NCBI GenBank assembly: GCA_030429325.1
Contig: JAUICT010000125.1
Span: forward strand, 1 to 6,519
DNA: 6,519 bases
DNA from: Bacteroidia bacterium
Lineage (GTDB): Bacteria > Bacteroidota > Bacteroidia > Flavobacteriales > Flavobacteriaceae
Direction of reading: 5' to 3'
Shown here: piece after piece, positions 5,456 to 6,519 of the stretch
Layout of the letters: each line of letters starts with the position of its first letter
Numbering within the stretch: the stretch's first letter is position 1
Notes under the pieces: model-generated
What the model was told of the DNA's origin: nothing
Databases searched by the model: none
What the model saw: only the letters and a program-made list of their open reading frames with translations
Made by a program: the position numbers and the translations under genes

Positions 5456-6519
5456 CGCGGATGGTTCTACCACTATGGTTATTGTGGCTGTATCCGTCAA
5501 ACCTTCGGCATCTTCAACAGTCAATGTTACTTGATAGGTTCCTGACACCTCAAATATATGGGTTGGATTTGCTTCATCTGATTGGCTTCCATCGTCAAAA
5601 TTCCAAGCATAGGATACCACCTCTACATCATCTTGGGAATTTGTCCCAACAAAATTAACTTCAAGTGGCACGGTTCCATTTGCTGGGTTGGCATCAATCA
5701 CGGCAACTGGTGGTTGGTTTTGATTTCCAACTGTAACCGTAACTTCCAATTGCACTTCACAGCCCTGGTCTGTAGTGAAGGTATACACGCCAGCATCTGC
5801 TTGCGCTATATCCGTAAGTACCAAATCATCCGTACTCAGGGCTTTGTTGTTTCCATTGGGGCCTGCTATGGAGAAGGTAAGTCCATCAGGGAAAACACCC
5901 AAGGACAATTGGTCTCCTTCCTCTACGGCAACTGTGGCCTGTCCTACAACAGCCGTATCACCGTTCAAGCTAAACTCGGTCTGTAATCCGAGCGAGGTAC
6001 AGAATTCAACTACATTCAAGTCCAATTGAACTTCGCAGCCCTCTGCGGTAGTAAAGGTATATGTTCCACTATCAGCTAGAGTTACGCTGCCTAGTACAAG
6101 GTCGGTAAGATCCAATGGTTTTGTATTTCCGTTGGGGCCAGCCACAGAGAATGTGCGTCCATCAGGAATAATTCCAAGTGAAATGTTGTCTCCTTCGACT
6201 ATAGAAACAGAACTAGATCCTGTAACTGCTGCCTCGCCATTGAGGATGTATTCAGTTTCCAAACCAATGGTAGAACAGAAGGTGTTGACCGTTAAATCCA
6301 ACATTACCACACATCCGCTTCCTGTTGTAAAGGTATAGGTACCACTATCTGCTGTGGTCAAACTTGGAATAGTCAAGTCATTGACCCCCATGGGCTTGTT
6401 GTTTCCATTAGGCCCATCGATTGAAAAGGCAGCGCCAAACGGTTCTATGCTCAACACAAGATTATCTCCTTCAATGGCCTCCAAGGTACTTGCTCCTTCT
6501 ACAAATGGTCCACCATTTA
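5192..6519 (-). CDS. Partial gene: T9SS-exported surface protein with Ig-like repeats, PKD domain and type A sorting domain
   Basis: 3' part of a large gene; the frame stays open to the right edge (first complete codon at 6517), so start and signal peptide are outside. About 441 residues are visible. Residues here are numbered from the codon at 6482-6484. Order: tandem 92-residue Ig-like modules to about residue 252, each with GDN/GDQ, GPNGN and D[SA]G[TV]YTFTT near its end, the last resembling the DxGxY of Ig folds. Next a PKD domain (about 257-340) with YAWNFDDGS and NPTHIFEVSGTYQVTLTV. Last a type A T9SS sorting domain (344-430) with APNPATGTARIYV, SNGVYTVQL and the C-terminal LGLIVRN. Family knowledge: such proteins are exported by a Sec signal, carried across the outer membrane by T9SS, then anchored or released after sorting-domain cleavage. 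No enzymatic domain is visible; adhesion or a scaffold role is a guess, and a catalytic domain could lie upstream. A TTG codon at 6484 is not a credible start because the repeat register continues past it. Confidence 0.9.
   Translation of the reverse strand, partial: NGGPFVEGASTLEAIEGDNLVLSIEPFGAAFSIDGPNGNNKPMGVNDLTIPSLTTADSGTYTFTTGSGCVVMLDLTVNTFCSTIGLETEYILNGEAAVTGSSSVSIVEGDNISLGIIPDGRTFSVAGPNGNTKPLDLTDLVLGSVTLADSGTYTFTTAEGCEVQLDLNVVEFCTSLGLQTEFSLNGDTAVVGQATVAVEEGDQLSLGVFPDGLTFSIAGPNGNNKALSTDDLVLTDIAQADAGVYTFTTDQGCEVQLEVTVTVGNQNQPPVAVIDANPANGTVPLEVNFVGTNSQDDVEVVSYAWNFDDGSQSDEANPTHIFEVSGTYQVTLTVEDAEGLTDTATITIVVEPSAEMVSILAPNPATGTARIYVDTAAENVFVTQIHLHDSSGRYVTSYLPAEVEADGGYELPIFGVSNGVYTVQLVLNNGETVPLGLIVRN
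5729..6519 (-). repeat. Tandem 276-bp coding repeats (92-residue Ig-like modules), two complete and one partial
   Basis: Counting from the Phe-Cys that opens each module, complete units span 6005-6280 and 5729-6004, and a third runs from 6281 past the right edge. The period is exactly 92 codons: GDN/GDN/GDQ at residues 6, 98, 190; GPNGN at 24, 116, 208; YTFTT at 50, 142, 234; GC at 57, 149, 241. By hand count the two complete modules share about 57% of residues with no indel. The DNA has diverged considerably, so the duplications are old rather than recent slippage products. More copies probably continue upstream. Confidence 0.88.

Noticed and set aside
5582..5986. 134-residue plus-strand reading frame
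   Set aside because: It lies wholly antisense to the repeat region of the T9SS-exported protein, and the minus-strand frame there has clear domain motifs. The plus frame's length is a by-product of the biased composition of the repeats.
6482..6484. TTG as a start codon for the T9SS-exported protein
   Set aside because: The frame stays open to the window edge, and the preceding 11 codons match the same positions of the next repeats (for example Asn-Gly at -10 and 82), so the gene continues beyond the edge.
1..6519. CRISPR arrays, tRNA or rRNA genes, insertion sequences, attachment sites
   Set aside because: Coding sequence fills almost the whole window, and the two short non-coding stretches (1-22 and 5071-5191) hold only hairpins. 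No direct short-repeat array, tRNA-like fold or transposase motif was seen.

Overview
The window looks like chromosomal DNA from a marine or soil member of the Bacteroidota, most likely Flavobacteriaceae. The evidence is a gene ending in a type IX secretion (T9SS) type A C-terminal sorting domain, a system confined to Bacteroidota. A-rich leaders without Shine-Dalgarno sequences and moderately AT-rich coding sequence fit this. All six genes lie on the minus strand, so transcription runs from the right edge (6519) to the left edge (1).

Right part (5192-6519): the 3' part of a large gene for an exported, cell-surface or secreted protein. Its 5' end is outside the window. What is visible is a tandem array of 92-residue Ig-like modules with a repeated cysteine pair, then a PKD domain, then the T9SS sorting domain. 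A hairpin with a short U-tract (5124-5170) follows the gene and probably ends its transcript.

Middle and left part (23-5070): a compact five-gene surface-glycan operon. In transcription order it holds a GT4 glycosyltransferase, a DegT/DnrJ/EryC1/StrS sugar aminotransferase, a PglC-like phosphoglycosyl transferase (initiating sugar transferase), a UDP-glucuronate 4-epimerase-like SDR enzyme and a membrane acyltransferase-3 protein. Junctions are an 11-bp overlap, a 4-bp ATGA overlap, a 3-bp gap and an 11-bp gap (or a 28-bp overlap), which suggests translational coupling. The operon ends in a perfect 34-bp palindrome whose centre contains the last stop codon.

Inferred joint role: the aminotransferase and epimerase supply an amino sugar and a uronic acid as UDP-sugars. 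The phosphoglycosyl transferase loads the first sugar phosphate onto undecaprenyl phosphate. The GT4 enzyme adds a further sugar, and the acyltransferase decorates the glycan at the membrane. No sugar 4,6-dehydratase, N-acetyltransferase, flippase, polymerase or export protein is present, so the pathway needs genes elsewhere. I see no mobile element, CRISPR array, tRNA or rRNA. I do not see a clearly new system. The most distinctive items are the strictly periodic Cys-paired Ig-like array and the stop-codon-embedding terminator.
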